A program made the position numbers and the translations under genes. Below, piece after piece: positions 52,886 to 63,204 of a stretch of 64,000 bases of DNA. The notes beneath the pieces were generated by a model. It saw nothing but the letters and a program-made list of their open reading frames with translations, had not been told where the DNA came from and searched no databases. Numbering within the stretch: position 1 is the first letter of the stretch; every line of letters starts with the position of its first letter. The stretch spans positions 1 through 64,000 of the forward strand of contig CAUYUJ010012558.1 in assembly GCA_963575745.1 (NCBI GenBank), written 5' to 3'. Source of the stretch: Prorocentrum cordatum (lineage: Eukaryota; Sar; Dinophyceae; Prorocentrales; Prorocentraceae).

Positions 52886-55032
52886 CTAGCCCCTGGGCGA
52901 AATGCAATGGACTCCCTGGGGCTCGGGCTTCCTCGGAAGCTCCTTCAAGGGGCCCTGGCCACGGCGCCCCCCTTGGCCCCGGGGGCTGGCGCCCGAAAGC
53001 ACGAAAAGAAAATGTGCCCCAAACGTTCTCCAAAGCAACCTCAGGACCCAACTGGGGAGCCCGGGGACATTCGATTCACTGCGGGGGGATGCGAGCGCGC
53101 GATGCTCGCTGACAGAGAGCGCGCCCCGCGCCCCCCCTGGCGCGGAGAGAAGTGGGCGCACCCCGCTGGGATGTCCCTTTCCAATGGGCCCCTCCCGCGC
53201 GCCATCTTGCCCCTCGCCGCCGCCGTCGCTGGCGTGGCAGTCGTCGCGGTCGGGCTCGCGGAGCCCCTTGCCCAGCCGACTCCTGGAGCAGACCTTCCTT
53301 CTCCTGGAACGACATTGCGCGGGCCCGGCGACTCGCTCTCGCTGTTCTGCGCCCCTCAGCCCACCTGCTCTGCGCCCCAGTCGCTGGCGCCAGGATGGTG
53401 TAACGATGGTGTCTTCTTGGATCGCATGGGCCTCCTGGACTCGCGCGGCGCCGCCGGCGGGGGGCCGGCTCCGGCGCCGGCAGCCGCGGCAAGATCTCGG
53501 GGGAACTCCTGCGAGGATTCCCGCGGCGTGAACGTCGCCCGCCCGCGGCGGGCGTGCTCCAACTTGAACTTGAGATCGAACTCGATGCCAAAATGGGTCC
53601 CGCCTGTTCTGTGACAAGCCTGATCGCCGACGCTCGCGTCGACTATGAACCTGGTCAGACTGTTCGAGATGATCAGGGCATCGGCAGGCCGCCACTGCCC
53701 AGACGTTCGCGACTACTCTGCGGCGCTTGCCACTCTGATCATGCCGCCCACCAGGGCTGGCCACCAAGACTGCTGCAACCTCGACGACGTCGCGCCGAAG
53801 CTCGCAGCGGTCATCCACGAAGTGCTGAACGTTACGTACATAAGCGTCCCAATCTGAATCAAGTTCGCCACGCTGGCCGGGCACATCCCAACTCAACGCG
53901 CGAGATGAATGCCCAACGTGGACATTGACGGACCGACAGTTCCGAACCGACAGCCGACGATGTCTCGGACATCCACGCCACTCACATTTGCTTTGGCGCG
54001 CATGACTTCGATACTGATGCTGCCCGACTTGGCGACGGAGCCCCTTGCGCACGATGGCGATGGCACTGGCTGGTAGCTTAATCCAACGCAGTCATGCAAG
54101 ACATCTGTGCACTCTTCAGCCAAGACATGATGCTCGGGCCTGCCTTCGCCTCGAACTTGAGCTCGCCGCCGCGCAACAACCTGCGCCAAGGGCCTGGCCG
54201 CGGCGCCACCAAGCGCGCCCGACGATACGGCCGCAGCTCGGGCGGCGGGCTCTCCAGGCTGGCGCTGGCCAGCTGCGCCCATCGCCATGTATCCTACCCC
54301 TGGCGGCGGGGTTTGCTCGTGGTTTGCCTCCTTTTTCTCGGCGCGTTGCAGAACGTCGGCCACCGTGGCTTCGTGCTCCTGCAGCGGCGCGCTGGTGGCG
54401 CAAAAGCACTCCAGCACAGCCTTCTTGAGCATGGCTCCGAGATCGGACTCGGCCTTCCGGCGCGCGCCGTGGCCCGACGCCTCCAGGCCCAGTTCGGGAA
54501 GCTCCTATCCCAACGAAACTCCCACGTCCAACGGACCGCCCAAGACCCCCTGTCAGCCACGCGCCGCCGCCTTAGGCTGAGGTTTCTGCCCGACCCCCGG
54601 CAGAAAAAACGTCGCGCCTTATCGACCTCCTGCTGCTCCGCCGCAGCGCTTTTCCCCATGTGCCCCCATGGCTTCTCCTCGCGGCAGCCGGGTCCCCGCA
54701 GGTAGAAATCGGATCCGCTGCTGCATGAAGAAATCGAGCGCCGCGCGTCCACGGTCCGACCGAGCTGTCGCCAGATGCGGCCCCTACCCAAGTGGATTGA
54801 CCCTGGTTGCTGGCTCAAGCTACTGCGCGGATTGGATGGGTCCGTTTGCGGTGCGCATGGTCTCCGCATTTGCTTGGTCACCTGCTAGCAGCTGGGCCAC
54901 GAAGGCCTTGATCTGCTGCAGCGGGGGGGGCCAGGCAGAAGTGTTAGCCGAACACTGGGGCGATCGTGCTGCGAATGAGACTGGAATGTTGTGCCACGCT
55001 GACACGTCCATTCCTACGCTATGAGCTTGCAC
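52886..55032 (-). pseudogene. Coding-like minus-strand region, unassigned
   Basis: Long minus frames of mixed quality. 53893-54432 begins LKKAVLECFCATSAPLQEHE, ATVADVLQRAEKKEANHEQT and ends SISIEVMRAKANVSGVDVRD. 54820-55032 includes LQQIKAFVAQLLAGDQANAE. The 388-residue frame 52886-54052 has a plausible stretch (DSDWDAYVRNVQHFVDDRCE, LRRDVVEVAAVLVASPGGRH) but is otherwise Arg-rich. It probably represents one decayed retroelement polyprotein; no catalytic box could be placed. Confidence 0.3.
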
Positions 55033-55771
55033 TGGCAGGGCGTCTTTCTACGCCGCCGACTCCCAACCGTTGGGCGGCCCCGTTTCCTCCAAACCCCCGC
55101 GGACCTGAGGACTGCATCCGCTCCAGCCCCCCTTCGCTCTGTCCAGGTAGAGGCGCCTTGGCGACGCGATCACGCAGGCCGGCGCAGTTGCTGCATGCCC
55201 CCTGTCGCTTGGCCCACGGCGGCGTCGAAGATAACCGAAGGCCCTGGGGCGCCATGCACACGAAACGACTTCGCGAGACACGGTTGGGTCGCCGGGGGCC
55301 CTTGCCGAACCTGCCGGAAACATGTCGAGCACGGAGCTCTGGCACCGCGGCGGAATAATGGCATCCACTTCCTATCTGGGGAAGGCAAAGACCTGGGGCC
55401 AAAATGGCTACGCAGGGGGCCCGCAAGAGCGCCCTCATGGGCGACGCGAGGCACGTCGCGCGCTGAATGCAACCTTCCGCGGCGGCCTGGACGTCACGGG
55501 CCGGAGCAGAGCGGGAGGCAACAGCAACCTCCGCTCGCGCGGCCCGTCCCGCGAGTCGGGCGACGACAAGGTCAGTGGGGCGACGCTTGGGGCTGGATTG
55601 ACGGGCCTGCGCCTGGTCCGGGCCGACCGCGAGGATACCTGCAACGGTGCGCAGAGCTAGGTCGCCGATTCTGGCCACTTCGCGGATGCTTTTTTCTGGG
55701 GAGGGGGGAGGGGGGGGGACTGGGCCAGCTGGGCCCCGCGCTCGGCAGCTTCGCCCGGCGCCTGATTGCAC
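55019..55771 (-). CDS. Unassigned 250-residue Ala/Arg-rich frame
   Basis: REVARIGDLALRTVAGILAV, LVVARLAGRAARAEVAVASR and CIQRATCLASPMRALLRAPC give an amphipathic helical character. Lies just downstream of an RNase H-like segment (55826-56023) on the same strand. The plus strand is open too (365 residues). Low confidence. Confidence 0.25.
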   Translation of the reverse strand: MQSGAGRSCRARGPAGPVPPPPPSPEKSIREVARIGDLALRTVAGILAVGPDQAQARQSSPKRRPTDLVVARLAGRAARAEVAVASRSAPARDVQAAAEGCIQRATCLASPMRALLRAPCVAILAPGLCLPQIGSGCHYSAAVPELRARHVSGRFGKGPRRPNRVSRSRFVCMAPQGLRLSSTPPWAKRQGACSNCAGLRDRVAKAPLPGQSEGGLERMQSSGPRGFGGNGAAQRLGVGGVERRPASASS

Positions 55772-55825
55772 GGGAACTCCTCCGCCTCCGCGAGCCCACC
55801 TATGCCAGCGTCCGCGAGATGACTC

Positions 55826-56023
55826 CTAATCTCGGATATTACCCCACTTGCATGTCTTGCAACTCACGCCAACTACGGCCCCAGGCATCCGCGTGGAGCG
55901 GCTGGGAAGCCCCTGGGAGGGGGCCCCAAGCTTTTCCAACACAATCCGATGAGACACCACCGCGAAGCCCCAGCCACATCGCCGAATCCTGGGATCATTG
56001 GAGTGACCCTCATCCGCTCCCAT
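55826..56023 (-). pseudogene. LINE RNase H fragment
   Basis: MGADEGHSNDPRIRRCGWGF, AVVSHRIVLEKLGAPSQGLP. The 'S.DPR.RRCGWg...v......G.L.G..Q..P' pattern is the start of the RNase H domain of dinoflagellate-type LINEs and matches the NYDPRLRQRGVGVSI stretch of the LINE at 12.3 kb. The ordering (connector above, RNase H below on the minus strand) is correct relative to 56160-56963. Confidence 0.55.
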
Positions 56024-56159
56024 CAGTTCCTACAAGACTGCCAGAGGGTAAGTCAAATCCGCACCTGCCTGTAGATCACCAGTCGAATCGAAGGCCCACT
56101 CGGGCCACTGGTCGATGATGGGGTAGATCCAGATCATGGAAGCCAAACCTCGGCTCCCA

Positions 56160-56963
56160 TCACGGGCAATCGGTACACTCGGCATGCATCTGGGGCATCA
56201 GGTCGAAGGCAGTCCTTTCTTTACCTTCCAGACACAAGCAAGTCCACGGCTGATGCTGAAGTGTCTTTGCCGGCAGTGAGCGAACGCGGGCAGCAGCACA
56301 GTTTAGGCAGTCCTGCCTATCAGACTCGTCAGGGAAGCGGCGAGCCACGGGCCAAAGAACTCCACTGGATGTCCTCTCAAATAGAACGGCATGCCCACAC
56401 TGCTTCGTCACCAATGCTGCTTGCTGAAACGGAATACTACTGTGAGGTCAGCCCCATGCTCTAGGACTCGCCCACAAAAGTGGCCTGCAACAGGATCTCG
56501 CGAGACCTGGTGTCCGGGGAATCTGTCAAGTTCAGCAAGGATGCGTTGATGCCGCCCCGCTTTTGAACACGAGACGGCCTCCAGGTAAAAACACACACAC
56601 ACACACTCAGGTGGGGCCTCATGGGGTACCAATTGGTAAATATGTCCATAAGGGGTCCTTCCGCTACCAGGAGAGTTCGGGATTCCAACCGTTTTGAAGT
56701 AAAGTCGTGACCTTGGCGGCAATGGGTTCCTGAACTTTCGCCCACGGTGAGGCCGCTTCGCGCGTAGCTTCACAGCAACGTAACCACGCAGCCCTGAAAG
56801 AAACCTTCCCCGGCATCATCATCATCGTCCTCCCCCTCCCCATCGCCCCCCCTCCCTTCCCCCTCCTCCTCCATTCTTCCCTTCTGAATACCTCTCCCCC
56901 TGTCGCACCCCGAGGCCAATCGGAACGGCGTGCTGGGCGTTGCGCCTGAAAATTCCTTACCAC
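56160..56963 (-). pseudogene. LINE connector fragment
   Basis: Frame 56664-56963 ends FRAAWLRCCEATREAASPWA, KVQEPIAAKVTTLLQNGWNP. The '...A.WPW..V.GP..A....L...GW.P' pattern occurs between RT and RNase H in these LINEs. The next frames carry INASLLNLTDSPDTRSREIL, LQATFVGE and then LVTKQCGHAVLFERTSSGVL, DRQDCLNCAAARVRSLPAKT. A (CA)n run lies at 56588-56606. Confidence 0.45.
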
Positions 56964-57004
56964 TTAGGACCATGATGCTTAAAACTCAACTGTCTCACAG
57001 ATGT

Positions 57005-57365
57005 AGAGCGAACCGCTTCAAAATATGACTTTTCTCAGCGCCGCGGACATTCTTCCTAATTGGATTTAAGGGCGGGAGGCTTTCAAAACGTGGCTCTCGC
57101 CTTAGCGCCGCGCGCATTCTTGTTCAACATTCAAAAGAGACTCACCATAATGAGGGCGGGTCGTTTTAAACATGTGGCTCTCGCCTTGATTCCAGCCACA
57201 TTCGTTTTGAAAAATAGCAAGTTCACGGATTGAAGGCGGGTGGTTTTCAAAATGTGGATCTCGCCTTGCAGGAGCTTCTCGGGTTGAGGGCGGCTCATTT
57301 TCAAAATGCCGTTCTCGCCTTAGCGCCGCGCAGATTCGTTTGAAGAGTTTGCAAGAGCTTCACAG
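57005..57365 (+). repeat. Degenerate ~80-bp tandem repeat, five units
   Basis: Each unit carries GGGCGGGTGGTTTTCAAAAT, GTGGCTCTCGCCTT, AGCGCCGCGCGCATTC in whole or part. Units begin near 57005, 57069, 57154, 57234 and 57288. Confidence 0.82.
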
Positions 57366-57403
57366 TTTCTCATGGTTGTCGAACCAGTGACGGTTCGTTG
57401 GGG

Positions 57404-57549
57404 CGAATCAGGATTGTCAGGGCGCAGCGGTGACGTTGAGTCGCGATTTTGAAATCCCAGGAGTAGTGTTCTGGCACGATTCAGGCCCGTCAAGACGCAA
57501 CAATCAAGTTGACTCGTGGCATTGAAATCCTGACAATGGTGTTCTCGCA
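57404..57549 (+). repeat. 73-bp tandem duplication
   Basis: 57404-57476 and 57477-57549 align end to end: CGA.TCAGG...GTCA.G.CGCA, GTTGA.TCG.G, TTGAAATCC, AGTGTTCT-GCA. Confidence 0.8.
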
Positions 57550-57912
57550 CGCGTCTGGATTTTCACTCGGTTGTCGGTTGTCCCTCAATGGGACTTCCGT
57601 CAATGGAAAATAAACCCTGTCAGGAAAAGTGCCGCGTCCAACCTCGCGCCCTACTCTACGCGACTCTCGCCAAGTATTCGGCCACAACGGAAACGTCGGT
57701 CGAGCAAACTCAGGAATTCACCCGGGAATCAAAATAACAGAAAATGCTGCTGATCCCTTCCCATTGAAAATAACTGCCGTTTCAAACGTCACTGCTATAA
57801 ACATCTATCCCCACCCATGGACAGGGAGCGAACCCTGGTAGGGGCCTGTGAAGAGGCAGCTTGGAGGGAGGGTGTATTTCAACATCGTTGATGAGTCTTG
57901 CGCTTGCATTGG
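57550..57912. other. No gene recognised
   Basis: Moderate-GC sequence, nothing identified. Confidence 0.45.
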
Positions 57913-57962
57913 TCCTCTTCCTCCTCCTCCTCCTCGTCCTCCTCCTCTTCCTCCTCTTCCGG
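57913..57962 (+). repeat. (TCC)n tract
   Basis: CTTCCTCCTCCTCCTCGTCC-type, about 50 bp. Confidence 0.92.
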
Positions 57963-58052
57963 GCCTCTTGAAGGGCCGGCGCAACGACGATTCAGCGCGG
58001 GCTCAACAAGACACGCTGGAGGTCTGGGTACACGAGACCTCCTGGGCCCACC

Positions 58053-58234
58053 TTTCGAGGCGGGGATCTATTCGTGTCCACCGCCCTGGGCGTCGATGCC
58101 CGGGGACCCCGGCGGGCGGTGGAAATTGAAATGTTGGGCACCCCTGCGGCTAAAAATATCCATATCCACCGTTTCCCAAGGTCCTGGAGGATCGGTTTCC
58201 CCGGCGGTGGACATGGACAAATCCCCGCCTCGGA
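58053..58234. mobile_element. Foldback element, family 3 (single copy)
   Basis: Left TTCGAGGCGGGGATCTATTC, GTGTCCACCGCC pairs with the reverse complement of right GGCGGTGGACATGGAC, AAATCCCCGCCTCGGAG. A second inner block, GGCGGTGGAAATTGAAATG, pairs with CATATCCACCGTTTC. Arms are about 80 bp with mismatches. Confidence 0.75.
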
Positions 58235-58263
58235 GAATTCGAGTTGAGATCTTGATCGGAATT

Positions 58264-58487
58264 GGCCTCCCAGCCTGCGAAGTCGGAGGATCGGCCCGCA
58301 CCGCCAAAGTATCGCTGATGCGTCAACGATGCGTCGACGATTCATCGACGGTACATCGCCGACGTCAGCGACGCATCGCTGTCGGCGTGGGGGAACTCGG
58401 GCTCCACATCGAGCCGGATCGCCGATGCATCGGCGATGCGGCGCGATGCTCCGACCCCATCTACTCCGACCCCATCTGGGGGGCCTA
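58264..58487. mobile_element. Foldback (MITE-like) element family 1, copy 4
   Basis: Left GGCCTCCCAGCCTGCGAAGT, CGGAGGATCGGCCC pairs with right GGCGCGATGCTCCGACCCCA, CTCCGACCCCATCTGGGG. The palindrome around CGCCGATGCATCGGCG is at 58418-58437. Confidence 0.85.
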
Positions 58488-58721
58488 GAGCCTGGCCAGA
58501 GGGGAGTGCCCACAGAGGTGTGGGCCCCGAGCTGTGCCCGCGCTTTGGTCCATCAGGGTTGCGGGCGCCCTCCTTCTCCCGAGCCGTGCCGCCTCCCCGT
58601 CTCCTGGGGCTCAAAAGCTGCGGCACGGGAGCGGCGCTTCAACATCTCGCCTGTCATCTTTCCTCTCCCTCCCTATCACTCTCCCTCCCGCACTCACCCG
58701 ATCTCCCCCTTGCATTCCCTC

Positions 58722-58828
58722 CCTTTCTCTGTCTCTGTCATGCTTTCTCTCTGTCCCTCTCTGTCCCTCTATCTCACCCTCTGTCTCTCTCACTGCCTCT
58801 CTCTCTCTCTCTTTCTCTCTCCCTCTAG

Positions 58829-58859
<31 letters not shown>

Positions 58860-58888
58860 TGTATGTGTATGTATGTTTATGTATATAT
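58722..58888 (+). repeat. (CT)n tract followed by (TATG)n
   Basis: CTCTCTGTCCCTCTCT to about 58826, then seven or more TATG units and TATATATATAG. Confidence 0.95.
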
Positions 58889-58998
58889 ATAGCTACACTA
58901 GAACCATCGCGCGCGCTCAGGTTCTAGTCCAGGCTGGGGAACGCTGGAAGACCTTGGGCAGCGCCATCAAGCACAGGCGCTTGACATAATCGTGCCTC

Positions 58999-59930
58999 TT
59001 GAATGCCTCCTGGGGATCTCTTTGGTTGTTCGGGGGGGCATCTGAAGGCCTTCTTGGGGGTTATCCGTGCTTCCTCAATTGGCTGTTGGAAGCACCTCTT
59101 TGATGCTTCTTGGGGGGGCGTCGCGGGGTTTCTTGGGGCCCCTGGGGGGCATCGTCGGGGTTCTCTGGGCAGTCGGAAGGTGATGTTCTGCAATGTGAAG
59201 CCGCCAAAGGCCGTCTTGGTTGCGTGGAGGCCCGAATTGGGGCCACCCGGGGCCACGCTGATGAAATCCGGAGGGCTCCCCGGGGCCTTCTGAAGGCAGC
59301 GCCGATGCATCGAGGGCGCCGTTCGGCTATCTTGGGGCCCGTGTACATCTCATGGGGGCCTTGTGGGGCCTCTTGAGAGGCTTTTGGGGGGCCTCGTCGG
59401 ACCCCTTGGGGGCTCTTGGGGCCTCCTGTGGGCCTCTCAGGGCGGAAGGCTCTGCCGTTGGGTTCGCGTTCCCCCTCTTGGGCCTCTCTTGGGGCCGCTT
59501 TGGGGCCCTATCGGGCCGTCTTGGGCGCCCCAGGCTGGTCTTGGGGCCCTCGCGGGCCTTCCTGAGGCCTTCTTGAAACCCTTTTTCGGCCATCTTGGAG
59601 CGGTCTTGGGGGACTCTTGGGCCGTCTTGGAGCGTTGGAAGCATGAAGTGGCGAGAAGGCTCTCAAACCCGTGAAACAAAACAATGGAAATTAACGATTT
59701 CAAATTCTCTCGGGCGCTCTCGGGAGGCCTCTCGGAGCTCTCTTGAAGTATCTTGGATGCCTCCTGGGAGTCTGGAGCGCTGCCCGAAGGCTATTCTTGG
59801 TCGCTTGGGAGCGTCTTGGGCTTTTCTTTTACGTTTCAAGGGCCTCTTGGGGTCGTCAAGGGCTGTCTTTGGGCATTTGGGGGGCTCCCTGGGGGGCCGG
59901 GCAGCGCGGCGCCTTCTAGCGTAACTGAGA
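58999..59930 (+). repeat. Cryptic GGGGCCTCTTGGGG-type repeat region
   Basis: Quasi-periodic (about 15 bp) CTTGGGGCC, GGGGGCCTC and TTGGGGGG motifs with TGGAAGC spacers for about 900 bp. Minus-strand frames appear as Pro/Lys/Arg repeats (RPQEAPK-like), which is a by-product of the repeat. Confidence 0.75.
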
Positions 59931-59982
59931 CGTGAGCGAGGTGGAAGACGCCCCGGAAGGGTGCCCAGCGTAGTTGTTATAT

Positions 59983-60012
59983 ATATATGTATGTACACAT
60001 ACATACACACAC

Positions 60013-60066
<54 letters not shown>

Positions 60067-60080
60067 ATATATATAGATAT
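59983..60080. repeat. (TA)n and (CA/TG)n microsatellite
   Basis: TATATATATG, then ACATACACACACA, then a long TA run and GTGTGTGTGTATATATATAG. Confidence 0.96.
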
Positions 60081-60174
60081 AAAGGCCGCGCGGGCCCAAT
60101 GGGGGCTCGTTCCCCTGCTCTGCTTTTCTTGCGCCCCGCGGCAGAGACAATCCAGCGTCGCGAATTCGTGAACC

Positions 60175-60537
60175 TCAACTTGCGATCTCTCCGTGGCCCA
60201 CATGCAGTCGCGCCCCTGCCCCCGCAAGCAAAGTCCACAATGACCTCTGCGTCGCGGGATCGCAGACCGACGGGCTTCCCGCCCCCTCCTCCCGATGCCG
60301 AAAAGCTGACATGGTGGAAGCCATGTCCCGCCCGACGTTCGCGTGGAACACGTGCTCCGCAACGTTCAGGAGGAGAGCCTCGCCCTCGCGGGCGACGTCG
60401 GTGCTGTTCGACGAACGCGCGTAGCCGGAATTTCTGCGGAGGCAGAGCTTGAGGCGCGCGAACTCGCTCTCGACGTCGTTCGCGTGGGCGCCACTGACAG
60501 GATTGTGGAAACCCTTGCTGTGGTTCACAATGCCCAT
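60175..60537 (-). pseudogene. IS1595/ISXO2-like (Merlin-type) DDE transposase, C-terminal catalytic segment
   Basis: The frame begins GIVNHSKGFHNPVSGAHAND, then VESEFARLKLCLRRNSGYAR. 'vNHSKGf....GaHtN.vEs.w..LK' is the diagnostic end of the IS1595 (ISXO2/Merlin) transposase domain, holding the third acidic catalytic residue (Glu 23 of this frame, codon at about 60469-60471). The next residues (LNVAEHVFHANVGRDMASTM) are compatible with its tail. The start codon is incidental; the protein enters from another frame upstream (KKANLKVNGHCEPQQGF), so a frameshift sits at about 60535. Such transposases move short-TIR DNA elements. Confidence 0.6.
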
Positions 60538-61444
60538 TCACCTTCAAGTTCGCCTTCTTCGCGGACTCCGCCGCCGCCCGAAGCCACCGAGACGTGTGCT
60601 CGTCGTCCTGGGTGCCCGCTTTCTGCCTGTAGTGTCGAGTGCGTTTCTTCTGCCCTGTCATCGCCGCGCTTTTCTTCATGCGCGTCTTCGCCGAGGCCTT
60701 CTTCAAGCGTATCTTCTTGACACGTTCCACTGTTTCCTTCCTGGCTCCACTTTCCTCTGGATGGGGATTTCGCACGCGGCTGCCAATGGTGCGGGCCTTT
60801 GGCTTGAAACCGATGGGCTCGCTGATCTTGGAATCGCCGCGGCGCGCGGCGGTCTCGTCCACCGCGACCACCTCGGCGACGTCGCCGACCTTGGTGCCGT
60901 CTACTTCTTCGACATAGCTTTGCAAGGCAGACTGGTCGGTCTTCTTCCACGAACCATCTGCTGCGTGATTCGCACCGCAGGCCCCCCCCCCCCCATCTCC
61001 TCGCATACGTTCATCATGCGGCAATCCTTGGACCTCAGGAAAACGAAGTGCAGGAAGGGGAAGTAGCTGTTCACCCGCATGGATGAGAGGACGCCCGTCG
61101 CCCCCGCGGCCTCGCTTCAGCATTTCCCCCCTTTCCAAGCGGACGCGGTGGAGGAAAGAAGAGGCGCGAAAGAAAGCGTTCCCCGAGACGTCCCTGCGGA
61201 ACCTCCCTAGGTCCATGGCCGCGGCGGCGGGTCGGCCCTGAGCGCTCGGAGCGATCCCGCGCTCTGAGAACACCTCGCTTTGGGCCAATGCGGCGGCGGA
61301 CAGCACGCGGCGGCGGCGACGATGACGACGATCGCAGCGATGGCGGCGAGGCGAAGCAACTTCCCGGGGGCGACGACGACACGAGGCACTTTTCAATGCT
61401 GGCTGTGTTTCCTCCGTCTCAAGTTCCCGCCTGCAGAGGAGCAA
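60538..61444 (-). pseudogene. Upstream part of the transposase reading frame (degenerate, basic)
   Basis: Minus frame with DGSWKKTDQSALQSYVEEVD, GTKVGDVAEVVAVDETAARR, then a Lys/Arg-rich region (KKIRLKKASAKTRMKKSAAM). It leads into the C-terminal segment with one frame change. The first two catalytic Asp of the transposase could not be placed; VEEVDGTKVG is a weak candidate for the first. A run of 13 C near 60988 interrupts the region. Confidence 0.35.
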
Positions 61445-61583
61445 AACTACGCGCGTTCCTGAGCGCGTGCAGTCGCGCGCCTACCGCACCCCTGAAGCAG
61501 TGATGAAGGAGTCTGCCCTGGGCCAAACCGACCCCTGCTGCGCGCGCGCGGCTACCCTGCACGCGCACACGAAGGCAAGCCCG

Positions 61584-61986
61584 TCAGGACTCGTCGGCTG
61601 CGTCGAACTCGTCGTCGGAGACCCACACGACATCGGCGAAGTAGCGGTCGGTCGCCGCCATCGTCGATCTCCTCGTCGCCCTGCCAAGGCGAGTCCGAGT
61701 CGCCGTCGATGCCGGAGTGCTGCGGCATGTCCTCGTCCGACGGGCACCCCGTGAAGGACGTCCCGCTGTCATCGACGTCGCCACCCTCGTCGCTGTCCGA
61801 GTCGTGCAGGGACGGTTCCATCCAGCTGTTTTCCGATTCGGTGTCATCGTCGAGGCTCTCGTCGTCGGCGCGAAAGCTCTCGTCGTCATCCTCGTCATCC
61901 TCGCCCCAATCGAAGTGGATGGCGGGCGGCGCTGGCTCGGGGTCGGGCTGCGTGGCGCCGAGGGTGCACTCCTCAGCGCCATGCGC
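61584..61986 (-). CDS. Acidic candidate exon with a good 3' splice site
   Basis: On the minus strand CTCTCTTCTCCCTCACCCAG ends at 61987, a strong polypyrimidine-AG acceptor. The frame then reads HGAEECTLGATQPDPEPAPP, AIHFDWGEDDEDDDESFRAD, DESLDDDTESENSWMEPSLH and more Asp/Glu/Ser. Near 61660 a one-base frame change leads to DRYFADVVWVSDDEFDAADE and a TGA at 61584. It may be the N-terminal acidic region of the neighbouring transposase gene or a host exon. No family recognised. Confidence 0.4.
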
Positions 61987-62009
61987 CTGGGTGAGGGAGA
62001 AGAGAGAGG

Positions 62010-62163
62010 GTAGGGAGGAGGTCGGTCGGTCGCTCTGCCCTGTAAAGTGTTGTCACACTGGCAACCCCGTCGAGCAAGGATAATTGTCTAATTCATCACC
62101 GCCTGATCCGCCAATCTTCCCAGCAAAAGAAATCTGAAGTCCCTGGCTTGGACACCAAAGAAG
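62010..62163. other. Nothing recognised
   Basis: Short unique spacer. Confidence 0.5.
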
Positions 62164-62278
62164 TGTCCTCCCTCCTCCTTCCTCCGCCTCCTCCTCTTCC
62201 GCCTCCTCCTCCTCCTCCTCCTCGTTATCCTTCCTCCTCCTCCTCGTCCTCCTCCTCCTCCTCCTCCCCCTCCCCCCC
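62164..62278 (+). repeat. (TCC)n tract
   Basis: CCTCCTCCTTCCTCCGCCTC-type, about 115 bp. Confidence 0.93.
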
Positions 62279-62624
62279 CTTCTGAAGGAATGCAAGAAAT
62301 CTGGGAAAACTATGGGAACAAATGAAAACACAATGAAACTGAAGTGCTTGAAGCGAAAGTTGTACGAAAACCATGGGGAAAACCCAGAAAACAAACGAAC
62401 ACACAAAAAAGGCTCCACAGAGATTGCGGGCTTTCCCTTCGGGCTTATTCCTTGGGACGGCGTTCCCTGGAATATTTGTTGTTTTTGGTTTGTCAACTGA
62501 ATATCCGAACAGTTTCGCTTCCAGCACCTCGGTTTCTTTGGTTTTTCTGTTTGCCCAATGGTTGTCCCAAAGTTTGTGGTGTTTCCCACCGCCAACATAC
62601 GGAATGTATGTGTATCTCGCCCAC
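62279..62624. other. AT-richer unique sequence, no gene recognised
   Basis: Overlapping frames on both strands (for example plus MGTNENTMKLKCLKRKLYEN) are short and lack motifs. Confidence 0.45.
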
Positions 62625-62690
62625 ACGACGATGAGGACGACGAGGACGAGGATGACGAGGAAGAGGACGAGGACACAAGAGAGAGAAGAG
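62625..62690 (+). repeat. (GACGAG)n tract
   Basis: GACGATGAGGACGACGAGGA-type sequence. Confidence 0.85.
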
Positions 62691-62843
62691 CACAAGAGAA
62701 CGCTCAAACAGAAAATCACAACAACAATACAAAACATAACATCATACAACTCGCACGTTCGACACGCCCCCCGTTAGGCCCGTATACCCATACACGCATA
62801 TATTTACATATCTATACATATATATACATGTACTACATCGGAT

Positions 62844-62847
<4 letters not shown>

Positions 62848-62891
<44 letters not shown>

Positions 62892-62949
62892 GTTGTACGT
62901 ATATATACATATAGATTGCATGAACTCTCCCTGTCAGTCTATATATTTT

Positions 62950-62981
<32 letters not shown>

Positions 62982-63051
62982 CCCCTTCTCTCTAAATATA
63001 CATGTGTGATCTCTCGCTATGTCTCTCTCTCTCTCTCTGTGTCTCTCTCGG

Positions 63052-63084
<33 letters not shown>

Positions 63085-63146
63085 ATATATATCCTCTCGG
63101 TCTCTCATGTTTTTCGGTTTCTCTCTCTCTCTCTCTCTCTCACTCT
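62848..63146. repeat. (TA)n then (CT)n microsatellites
   Basis: TA repeats from about 62848 to 62888, then CTCTCT blocks from 62952 to 63144 broken by short AT-containing spacers. Confidence 0.96.
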
Positions 63147-63204
63147 GTCCGTAAGAGGTAGGAGCATGGTGAAAACCCGAAACATCCACACGCAGCAGGA
63201 CTGG

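Noticed and set aside
55021-56118. 365-residue plus-strand gene
   Set aside because: It lies antisense to an RNase H motif (55826-56023) on the minus strand and contains no recognisable domain.
59663-61444. A single 593-residue minus-strand protein
   Set aside because: It translates a (TA)n/(TG)n microsatellite in its middle and joins unrelated segments (cryptic GGGGCC repeat and transposase upstream region). Only the parts with motifs are kept.
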